Positions 8,115 through 14,846 of a stretch of 27,363 nucleotides of DNA are shown here, piece after piece; the first letter of the stretch is position 1; each line of letters opens with the position of its first letter. Position numbers and translations under genes: made by a program. Below the pieces are notes generated by a model. It saw nothing but the letters and a program-made list of their open reading frames with translations, was not told the DNA's origin and searched no databases. The DNA lies in NCBI GenBank assembly GCA_937901525.1, contig CALDHX010000090.1:1-27363 (forward strand), given 5' to 3'. The stretch is from an uncultured Bacteroidales bacterium. Its GTDB lineage: Bacteria > Bacteroidota > Bacteroidia > Bacteroidales > P3.

Positions 8115-8151
8115 TTGGTGTATGCGTTTTTATTTACTGTTATTAATTCTG

Positions 8152-8181
8152 CAAAGATAAATAAAAATAACACACACCAAA
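8152..8181 (-). promoter_or_regulatory. Promoter of the thioredoxin-fold gene
   Basis: On the minus strand a TTTG (8181-8178) is followed after 18 bp by TATCTTTG (8159-8152), 37 bp before the start codon at 8114. This fits the Bacteroidota consensus. Confidence 0.65.
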
Positions 8182-8192
8182 TATTTTTTTCT

Positions 8193-8657
8193 TTAAATTA
8201 GCGGAAGATTGCTTAGGAATGTGAAATTATTATCGTGCTTTGCTAAGATAAAGTGCGACAAGCCGTTTGTAAGGAAAATATTTGGGGCGTTGAGTGTGTG
8301 ATTGTAGGCAAGGACTTGGTCGATTGTTTTTTGGGTTATTTCAACCTCTGTGCGTTTGCATTCAACTAAAAGAAAAGGTTTTAATTCTTTGTCGTAAACT
8401 AATATATCGAATCGTTTATTCATTCCGTTTACTTTCAGGCTTCCTTCAACTGCAATGAGTTCTTTTGGATAGGTGTTTGCAAGAAGGTGAACGCAGTGTT
8501 GCCTTACCCATTCCTCTGGGGTAAGGGCTACGTATTGCTTTCTGATTATATCAAAAATTTCCTCTCCCGAAAAGGTTTGTCTTATCGAGAGAGGAAATTC
8601 TGGAAAATTTAATTCTATTCTGTTACTCTTCACTTTCTCCTCCGCCTGATTCTCCAC
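8193..8657 (-). CDS. HsdR-N-like (HSDR_N_2) nuclease-fold protein
   Basis: A 154-residue protein consisting only of the fold found at the N-terminus of type I restriction HsdR subunits. Visible are the LTPEEWVRQH segment (about residues 46-55), RFDILVYD, and the PD-(D/E)xK core with D94 and LLVECKR (E108, K110). Such stand-alone versions are widespread in Bacteroidota; their role is unknown, and no HsdS, HsdM or helicase part is nearby. The start codon lies 35 bp inside the end of the upstream receptor gene in another frame, so translation may be coupled. No internal ATG gives a shorter intact domain. Confidence 0.85.
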   Translation of the reverse strand: MENQAEEKVKSNRIELNFPEFPLSIRQTFSGEEIFDIIRKQYVALTPEEWVRQHCVHLLANTYPKELIAVEGSLKVNGMNKRFDILVYDKELKPFLLVECKRTEVEITQKTIDQVLAYNHTLNAPNIFLTNGLSHFILAKHDNNFTFLSNLPLI

Positions 8658-11175
8658 CAGCTCCGTTGTCTAAGTGCTTTTTCGGTGCTTTTTTCATTGG
8701 TTTTCCATCTCCAAATCTATAAGAGAAGTTTAATGAAATTGATTGACGATAAGGTCTTCCTCGGCGGAATGAGATGTAATCATCGGTTATTGTTGTTGAG
8801 TTATGTCCTGCTGTGCGGAATATGTCGGCATATCTTAGTGAAAGGGTTGCTTTTTTGTTTATGTTCTTTTTTATTGCGATGTCAGAGAAGAAACGTGCGG
8901 CTCTTTCGCCTTGAATTGTCTTGCTTGCAGCAAAATACATTGCAGAGGCTTGAATTGTCCATTCACCAGGTAGGTTCATTGTTGAATTTAACTTAGCGTC
9001 CCAGTTGAAAGAACGTATTTCTTTGTCGTTAATCACAGTTGCGTCAGTGTAGTTTCCGAAAAGGTTTGCACTAAGGTTTACTTTCCACCATTTTGTTATT
9101 TGTTGGTCGATGATAAGCTCCAATCCGTAGTTTACACTCTTTTCAATATTTAAACTTGTTTGTGCAAGTTTTCCTTTATCTACTTCATCGCCTGCAACAT
9201 CTAATACCCATTCAAAGCCATACTTTATTGCGTTTTCTTCTGTCCAAAGGAAATTGAACCAAGATATTCTATCGTTGGTTTGACGATAATAAGCAGAGGT
9301 GAAAATCGTTGTTTTAGGAAGGATTATTGAATATCCCAATTCCACAGCGTCTGTATATTCAGGGTTTATGTCCGGATTACCGAAGCGAATGTGCTCAGGA
9401 TTTGATAAATCTACGTTTGGCATCATTGTCCACATATTAGGACGGTTGATTCTTCTTGAATAAGAAAGTTGAGCCGATTGCATATCTGTAATTTGATAAG
9501 AAAGGTGAAGTGTAGGGAAAGGACTCCAATATTCTTTTGTGAAAGAGTCATCTGGTTTTGTTGTCATTTTCTTTGTAGCCTCAGATGATGCAATTTCTCC
9601 TCTTAATCCTATTTGTCCACTCCATTTTCCGTAAGAATAACCCAATGTTGCATAAAGAGCATTTATGTATTCGGTAGAGAAAAAGTCATAACTCATTTCT
9701 TCATCTCTAATAGGGCTTCCACCTAAGTAATACTCGTAAAGAGATTCTCTATTAGAATAGTTAAGATTGTAACCAACCTCCATTTTTAATGTTTTAGAGA
9801 AAGGGTGAGAGTAATTAACATTAACCACAGCTCTTTTGTTGTTTGATTCCGATACGTCTCTTTTTTCATAATTTAGCATAGTTGGGTTCCAATAATCTAA
9901 TGTTTGAGTGCTTTCTCTATAAAAATTACCCATATTCCAATTAGCGTCAATCATCAATTCTTGTTCTGGATTGTCAAATTGTTTTTGGAAGTTTAAAGAA
10001 AATGTATTGAATCTACCATTGCTATTACCAGAGGTTATTTGATCTAAACTACGAGCTGAATATAAAGAAGAATCAGTTCCGAAATCTTGATCTAAAAGAT
10101 TTTCATTAGCAATTACCGCATCATCTTTTGGGTGTCCATGAACTCTTCCATTATAAGAAAGAGTTAAAGTAGTTTTGTCATCTATATACCAATCGAATCC
10201 TATTTTTCCGCCACCACTTGCGCTTGTTTCGCTACCTGTTTGTTTGCTTCTCATCCAAGCTGATAAATCATCTCTTGTATTATTGAATAGAAGTTTCATA
10301 TTATCACTTCTTCTTCCACGTTCACTAAATCTTCCGTCCATAGAAGCAGAAAATCCCCATTTCTTTGTAGAATAGTTTATACCAGCACTACCATTTAAAC
10401 GAGGCATAAATTTCTCAACAGCACTACCAGCAGTTAAATTAACATTACCACTTAGCCCCTTATTTCCCTTTTCTTTTAATTTAATATTGATAATACCACT
10501 CATTCCCTCAGGATCATATTTTGCAGAAGGGTTAGTTACAACTTCAATATTAGCAATAGTTGAAGCAGGTATTTGAGCTAAAACCGTAGCTAAGTCATTA
10601 CCCAAAAGTTCCGAAGGCTTTCCGTCAATAAGCACCTTTACATTAGAATTACCTCTTAAACTAACAGCACCATCTTCATCAACAGAAACAGAAGGTACGT
10701 TTTCCAAAACATCAGATGCACTTCCACCGGCAGAAACCAAATTCTTTTCAACATTGATTACACGCTTGTCTAATTTATATTCCATCATCTGACGCTCAGC
10801 CACTATTTCTACTCCCGAAAGCACCTCAGCATTAGTACTCATAGCAAGAGTGCCAACATTCAAAGGCTTTCCTTTTAACTTAATGTCCTTATAAACGTCT
10901 TTGTAACCAATGAAACTCAAACGCATAATAAAACTTCCGTTAGCCTTTACACCTTTTATTGTAAAATTACCTTTTTCGTCAGTTACCGTACCATCAATTA
11001 GTGTAGAATCTTTTACACTCAATAGCGTTACATTAACAAAAGGTAAAGCCTCTTCGGAATTTGCGTCAACAACTTGTCCATTTACAGACACTTTTTGTGC
11101 TTGCCCTTGTGCAAAAACATTGTTTGCTCCAAAGATAAACAACTGTAAAAACAGAATAAATGTTAATTTTCTCAT
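8623..11175 (-). CDS. Outer-membrane beta-barrel receptor (TonB-type, OMP_b-brl_3)
   Basis: An 850-residue outer-membrane protein. From the chosen start: a signal peptide ending NVFAQ, a carboxypeptidase-regulatory-like domain (about 28-105), a plug domain with LRGNSNVKVLIDGKPSE and the NPSAKYDPEGMSGIINI segment, then a long beta-barrel. The barrel ends at SLNFSYRFGDG, followed by a lysine/glycine-rich tail. It belongs to the outer-membrane receptor family common in Bacteroidota; the ligand is unknown. The open frame extends upstream to 11226, but MRKLTFILF at 11175 gives a normal signal peptide. No SusD-type partner is next to it. The strand composition changes inside this gene (see findings). 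The 3' end overlaps the HsdR-N-like gene. Confidence 0.9.
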   Translation of the reverse strand: MRKLTFILFLQLFIFGANNVFAQGQAQKVSVNGQVVDANSEEALPFVNVTLLSVKDSTLIDGTVTDEKGNFTIKGVKANGSFIMRLSFIGYKDVYKDIKLKGKPLNVGTLAMSTNAEVLSGVEIVAERQMMEYKLDKRVINVEKNLVSAGGSASDVLENVPSVSVDEDGAVSLRGNSNVKVLIDGKPSELLGNDLATVLAQIPASTIANIEVVTNPSAKYDPEGMSGIINIKLKEKGNKGLSGNVNLTAGSAVEKFMPRLNGSAGINYSTKKWGFSASMDGRFSERGRRSDNMKLLFNNTRDDLSAWMRSKQTGSETSASGGGKIGFDWYIDDKTTLTLSYNGRVHGHPKDDAVIANENLLDQDFGTDSSLYSARSLDQITSGNSNGRFNTFSLNFQKQFDNPEQELMIDANWNMGNFYRESTQTLDYWNPTMLNYEKRDVSESNNKRAVVNVNYSHPFSKTLKMEVGYNLNYSNRESLYEYYLGGSPIRDEEMSYDFFSTEYINALYATLGYSYGKWSGQIGLRGEIASSEATKKMTTKPDDSFTKEYWSPFPTLHLSYQITDMQSAQLSYSRRINRPNMWTMMPNVDLSNPEHIRFGNPDINPEYTDAVELGYSIILPKTTIFTSAYYRQTNDRISWFNFLWTEENAIKYGFEWVLDVAGDEVDKGKLAQTSLNIEKSVNYGLELIIDQQITKWWKVNLSANLFGNYTDATVINDKEIRSFNWDAKLNSTMNLPGEWTIQASAMYFAASKTIQGERAARFFSDIAIKKNINKKATLSLRYADIFRTAGHNSTTITDDYISFRRGRPYRQSISLNFSYRFGDGKPMKKAPKKHLDNGAGGESGGGESEE

Positions 11176-11260
11176 ATATGATTTTAATTTAAAACTTATA
11201 AAAACGAAATTTTGACAATAAAACACACATTAAGTTTAATTCTCTAAGAAAAAAATATCG

Positions 11261-11268
11261 TATATTTG
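11261..11268 (+). promoter_or_regulatory. -7 box of the secreted orphan gene
   Basis: TATATTTG fits TAnnTTTG, 32 bp before the ATG at 11301. No clear -33 box. The divergent receptor gene shows no recognisable box in this 125-bp gap. Confidence 0.55.
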
Positions 11269-11300
11269 CCAACTGAAAAATTTAAACAAAGAAAAGAGAT

Positions 11301-12884
11301 ATGAAAAAACTAATTTTAGCAATGATTTCGCTACTTGCGATAATCAATCTAAATGCACAAAAAGACATAAAATGGGGAGAAAGATTCTATGACATATTAG
11401 ACGATTGTCAAGAAGCAGAAATCATAGCCCAAGACAATAACGGATTCTATATGTGGTATTGCTTGCAAGAGTACAAAGGCGAAGGAGAATTTGAACTCAA
11501 CTATTACGTAGCAAGAAGCGACCATAACTTAAATATAGATAAAGTAGTAAAAATAGAATTTCCACACCCAACCTTCAAAATAGAACAAACATGGAGAGCA
11601 GGCGATTGTGTAGGATTTATTCTTAGCAGAACAACGGAAGACAAACAACCACCAGCAAAAAGAACCAAAAAACAAAAAGAACAAGTAGTAGAAAAAACAG
11701 GAACAGCCAATCTCTACACACAATTCTTTCATTTAAGAGATATGCGTTTGATGGATAAACCAGAAAAATTCAAATCCTTCCGTTACTTTGCAAAAGAAGG
11801 AGAAAAACCATACCTGTTCAGCTTCTCAGAAAACAAAACAAAATTAGCATTTGCCTTCTTTGAAAAAGACACAGCAGGAGCAAAAGCCGTTCAAATGGAA
11901 ATCTTTGACGAAAGAATGCGTATGCTATGGGATAGAAAACATGTGTTGAAAATAAGCAACCCAGAATATCAAATACATGACATAAGCGTAAACAACGAAG
12001 GAACAGAAGTTCTAATAGCAGTACGCTCATACCCAACAGGAAAGAAAATAAAATTAACAGACGGAAAAGCACATCTAATATGGCTTACACAATACGAACA
12101 AAGACAATACGAACAACAAATAGAAAAAGCATGGCCAAGCGATGTGAAATGTGCATTCAACCTTGAAGGCGACTATTTAATGGCAGGCTACTATGCAACC
12201 AACGAAGCAAAACCACGCTTAGCAAGAGGAAGCTTCGCATACATATACGACCACAGAAGAGGCCACTTGAAAAACAGCAGCACAAGAGAATTTAAAGACT
12301 ACGAAACAGACGAAATGGTAAAAGAAGGCCTACCAAAACCCTCAGACCAAACAGCAGTAATAAAAGCCTTAGTTCCAATGATAGGAAGCAACCTTGTAAT
12401 GATAGGCGAACAAGAATTTAAATCAACAATAATACCACCAAAACGCCGAGGCGAAGAACCAACAGGCGAAGACGCAATGTATTACAGAGACATAATGATA
12501 ACAAATATAGCCAAAAACGGAACAATAACCTCAAACTCTTACATACCAAAACGCCAAAAAGACTTTGCAGGCAAAGAAGCCTACAACTCATTTGCAATGG
12601 CAAGAGACCGCTATGGCATATATATAATGTTTAACGACCACATAAAAAACTACGATAACAACGCCTTCACACCAGTAAAATGCTACAATGGCGACAAAAT
12701 GCGAACACAAGTAAACTTTGTACAAGTATTCTCAGACGGCTCATACCGTTGGAGCAAAGCCTTTGACACAAAACAAATGAAAATGCCATTTTTCAGAACC
12801 CTATACCTAACAACCACAAGCAAAATCCTATTCTTCTCCCGCTTCCAAGACCACAACATATTAGGCGAATTTGAAATAAGATAA
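11301..12884 (+). CDS. Secreted protein of unknown function
   Basis: A 527-residue protein with a clear signal peptide (1-19, ending INLNAQ) and no lipobox or further membrane segment. The mature protein is rich in aromatic and charged residues. It carries a lysine-rich insert near residue 115-130 (KQPPAKRTKKQKEQ) and repeated beta-type stretches such as LKNSSTREF, which could suit a propeller-like fold. I recognise no family. The coding strand is unusually rich in A and C, especially at third positions, unlike the plus-strand genes near both window ends. It is transcribed alone and ends at the hairpin at 12894-12928. Confidence 0.82.
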   Translation: MKKLILAMISLLAIINLNAQKDIKWGERFYDILDDCQEAEIIAQDNNGFYMWYCLQEYKGEGEFELNYYVARSDHNLNIDKVVKIEFPHPTFKIEQTWRAGDCVGFILSRTTEDKQPPAKRTKKQKEQVVEKTGTANLYTQFFHLRDMRLMDKPEKFKSFRYFAKEGEKPYLFSFSENKTKLAFAFFEKDTAGAKAVQMEIFDERMRMLWDRKHVLKISNPEYQIHDISVNNEGTEVLIAVRSYPTGKKIKLTDGKAHLIWLTQYEQRQYEQQIEKAWPSDVKCAFNLEGDYLMAGYYATNEAKPRLARGSFAYIYDHRRGHLKNSSTREFKDYETDEMVKEGLPKPSDQTAVIKALVPMIGSNLVMIGEQEFKSTIIPPKRRGEEPTGEDAMYYRDIMITNIAKNGTITSNSYIPKRQKDFAGKEAYNSFAMARDRYGIYIMFNDHIKNYDNNAFTPVKCYNGDKMRTQVNFVQVFSDGSYRWSKAFDTKQMKMPFFRTLYLTTTSKILFFSRFQDHNILGEFEIR

Positions 12885-12893
12885 AAAAAGATG

Positions 12894-12928
12894 AAAAACT
12901 CGACTACAAATTCAATAGTCGAGTTTTT
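12894..12928. terminator. Hairpin terminator
   Basis: A perfect 13-bp stem, AAAAACTCGACTA (12894-12906) with TAGTCGAGTTTTT (12916-12928), and a 9-nt loop, flanked by A and T runs. It starts 9 bp after the secreted-protein gene. Confidence 0.9.
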
Positions 12929-12950
12929 TATTTTATAATACTGAAAAAAA

Positions 12951-13077
12951 GTAACCAGAAAAGTAACCAGAAAAGTAACCAGAAAATTCTTACTGAAATT
13001 AGAAAAAATCCTAAAATTTCAATCAAAGAATCGGCGGAGCAAAAGGCGGATATTGGCAAGTGTTAGAAGAAGAATAG
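12951..13077 (+). pseudogene. 3' remnant of an AlbA_2/Schlafen-type ATP-binding protein
   Basis: Three exact 12-bp repeats (GTAACCAGAAAA at 12951, 12963 and 12975) encode VTRK-VTRK-VTRK and lead into ILTEIRKNPKISIKE. After a frame change near 13028-13032 the sequence reads IGGAKGGYWQVLEEE and stops at 13077. A VTxx-VTxx repeat, a winged-helix domain and a final G-x-x-x-G-Y-W-x-V is the usual C-terminus of Schlafen/AlbA_2-type regulators (often annotated as ATP-binding or RNA-binding proteins). The middle of the winged helix is missing and the reading frame is broken. The catalytic N-terminal part is gone, since the preceding gene's terminator lies immediately upstream. This is family knowledge plus direct translation; no complete copy is present to compare. 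Confidence 0.7.
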
Positions 13078-13082
13078 AATTG

Positions 13083-14357
13083 TTAAGGGCGCAAACATCC
13101 AATAGGGACAACATATACTCCATCAGTTCGTTTATAAGCATATTCCCCAACACCTGTTATAACCATTTTAAAAGAAGGTGATTTCATCTTTGTTGTATCA
13201 ATTATACTACTCAATTTATTTAATGTTTTTGCACCATCATCTATTAATTTATCTCCACCTAATTTAATTTCAATTAACCCATACAAGCCATTATTTAAAT
13301 GAATTACCGCATCACATTCAAGACCATTTTTGTCTCTATAATGATAAACATTACCATCTAAAGCATCAGCATACACTCTCAAATCTCTGACACATAAAGT
13401 TTCAAACATTAAGCCCATAGTGTTTAAATCATTGATTAAATCCATAGGACCTAAACCAAGAGAAGCTGTTGCAATTGAAGGATCAATAAAATATCTTGTA
13501 TCAGATGTTCTTATAGCAGATTTACTACGTAAATTAGGATTCCAAGCAGGCATATCTTCAATTACAAATATCTTACGAAGAGCAGATAAATATGAAGCAA
13601 TAGTTTCATTACTTAAATTATCAGTTTCATTCACTGAAATGTCTTCTAAAATAGTAGGAATACTAACCTGAGAACCCTGATGCCTTGCATAAGAACGCAT
13701 AATTCTCATCGTTCTTTCTGTATTTCGTGTGATTCCATCAGCTCTGGAAATATCATTATTGCATATAGCCTTAAAATACTCTTTTGCTTGCATTAATGCA
13801 GCTTTTTCACTTTTCTTTTCCAAAGACTTTGGCCAACCACCACGACAAATTAAAAAAGCTAATTGTTCTAAATTTATAGAATTATACCCACAGATATTTT
13901 CAGGATTTTCAAAAAGTTTTGAAATCATTATTTCACCATTAGATTCTTCAGATTCCCATAAACTCATAGGTCTCATAGTTACCCAACCATAACGACCTGT
14001 TCCTGTATGATGAATTTTGTCAGAAACGACAGGTACAGCAGAACCGGTGAGAATAAATAAACCATCACCATCTTTGTGATCAACAGTGAAACGAATAGCA
14101 TCCCAAAATTCAGGAACTTCTTGCCATTCATCAATCAATCTTGGAAACTCTCCATTAAGTAGGAAATTTATGTTTGTTTGAGCCAATTGCTTGTATTGCT
14201 CTTTTTTTAAGGGATCGTCCATATATAAGATACTTTTAGCATGTTGTTCAGCTGTTCTAGTCTTTCCACAAGCTTTTGGTCCCTCTACCAAAACAGCTCC
14301 CATAGCTTCCAATTTATCTGCCAATAATTTATCTGCGATACGAATTTTATATTCCAT
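13083..14357 (-). CDS. ATP-binding protein, AAA_14 + DUF4143 (second copy)
   Basis: A 424-residue AAA_14/DUF4143 protein with Walker A GPKACGKT (26-33), Walker B LIDEWQ and sensor-like FILTGSAV. The C-terminal domain ends in a nuclease-like fold with GLECDAVIH and LIEIKLGG. Only family-level motifs are shared with the copy at 826-2127, so the two are old paralogues or came from different sources. It sits in an accessory spot between remnants of an AlbA_2-type gene and of abiH. A -7 box (14390-14383) precedes it, and behind that lie six tandem 23-bp repeats that may control it. The role of the family is unknown. Confidence 0.9.
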   Translation of the reverse strand: MEYKIRIADKLLADKLEAMGAVLVEGPKACGKTRTAEQHAKSILYMDDPLKKEQYKQLAQTNINFLLNGEFPRLIDEWQEVPEFWDAIRFTVDHKDGDGLFILTGSAVPVVSDKIHHTGTGRYGWVTMRPMSLWESEESNGEIMISKLFENPENICGYNSINLEQLAFLICRGGWPKSLEKKSEKAALMQAKEYFKAICNNDISRADGITRNTERTMRIMRSYARHQGSQVSIPTILEDISVNETDNLSNETIASYLSALRKIFVIEDMPAWNPNLRSKSAIRTSDTRYFIDPSIATASLGLGPMDLINDLNTMGLMFETLCVRDLRVYADALDGNVYHYRDKNGLECDAVIHLNNGLYGLIEIKLGGDKLIDDGAKTLNKLSSIIDTTKMKSPSFKMVITGVGEYAYKRTDGVYVVPIGCLRP

Positions 14358-14382
14358 TATATTGGGTTTTATTTGTTCGTTG

Positions 14383-14390
14383 CAAAGATA
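14383..14390 (-). promoter_or_regulatory. -7 box of the second DUF4143 ATPase gene
   Basis: TATCTTTG on the minus strand, 25 bp before the start codon at 14357. The tandem 23-bp repeats begin 37 bp upstream of it. Confidence 0.6.
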
Positions 14391-14427
14391 GATAAAAAAT
14401 ATTGATAATGAAAATGTTTTGAATAAA

Positions 14428-14565
14428 ATTCGGTTATTTGGCGCAAATTCATTCGGTTATTTGGCGCAATTTCATTCGGTTATTTGGCGCAATTTCATTC
14501 GGCTATTTGGCGCAAATTTATTCGGCTATTTGACGTAAATTTATTTGGTTATTTGGCGTGATTTG
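14428..14565. repeat. Six tandem 23-bp repeats
   Basis: Copies start at 14428, 14451, 14474, 14497, 14520 and 14543. The unit reads ATTCGGTTATTTGGCG followed by CAAATTC. Copies 1-3 are almost identical; copies 4-6 diverge toward the abiH stub. Each holds an approximate dyad ATTTG-GCG-CAAAT, exact in copies 1 and 4. A period of 23 is not a multiple of three, so the array is not coding. It sits between two divergent promoters, which suits an operator array; iteron-like use is another possibility. There are no unique spacers, so it is not a CRISPR. Confidence 0.92.
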
Positions 14566-14612
14566 AAATAATATAAATAAAAAGATAAATGTGGATTTGA
14601 GTATTTATTGTT

Positions 14613-14620
14613 TAACTTTG
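14613..14620 (+). promoter_or_regulatory. -7 box of the abiH stub
   Basis: TAACTTTG fits TAnnTTTG, 25 bp before the ATG at 14646. The promoter of the abiH-type gene seems to survive although the gene is cut. Confidence 0.55.
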
Positions 14621-14645
14621 CATTAGAATTATAAAAATTAAAGAT

Positions 14646-14744
14646 ATGAATAGAATAATTATTGTAGGGAATGGATTTGATTTAGCACATGGAGTTAAAA
14701 CAAGTTATAAGGATTTTATAGAATGGTATTTTGGGAATTATTAA
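14646..14744 (+). pseudogene. 5' stub of an AbiH-type abortive-infection gene
   Basis: An open frame of 32 codons encodes MNRIIIVGNGFDLAHGVKTS and then YKDFIEWYFGNY before TAA. The sequence up to EWY is the characteristic beginning of bacteriophage abortive-infection AbiH proteins (IVGNGFDLAHGxxTxYxDF), which are normally several hundred residues long. Everything after the first helix is missing, and the sequence runs straight into the terminator of the kinase operon. It still has a -7 box and start codon. I read it as the remains left by a deletion or by insertion of the neighbouring operon. A functional short peptide is possible but unlikely. Confidence 0.75.
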
Positions 14745-14790
14745 TCCATAGTATAGCTTTCTTGCTTTAATTTTTTTTATATGTTTATAG

Positions 14791-14827
14791 AAAAAGTCTT
14801 GTCATCAAAAAGATGACAAGACTTTTT
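14791..14827. terminator. Terminator of the kinase/FHA operon
   Basis: A perfect 16-bp stem, AAAAAGTCTTGTCATC (14791-14806) with GATGACAAGACTTTTT (14812-14827), with a 5-nt A loop and T-rich ends. It lies 19 bp after the stop of the large kinase gene on the minus strand. Confidence 0.93.
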
Positions 14828-14846
14828 CTAATTTAATACATTTTTT

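Noticed and set aside
14428..14565. Tandem repeats as a CRISPR array
   Set aside because: The 23-bp units follow each other directly with no unique spacers, and no cas gene is in the window.
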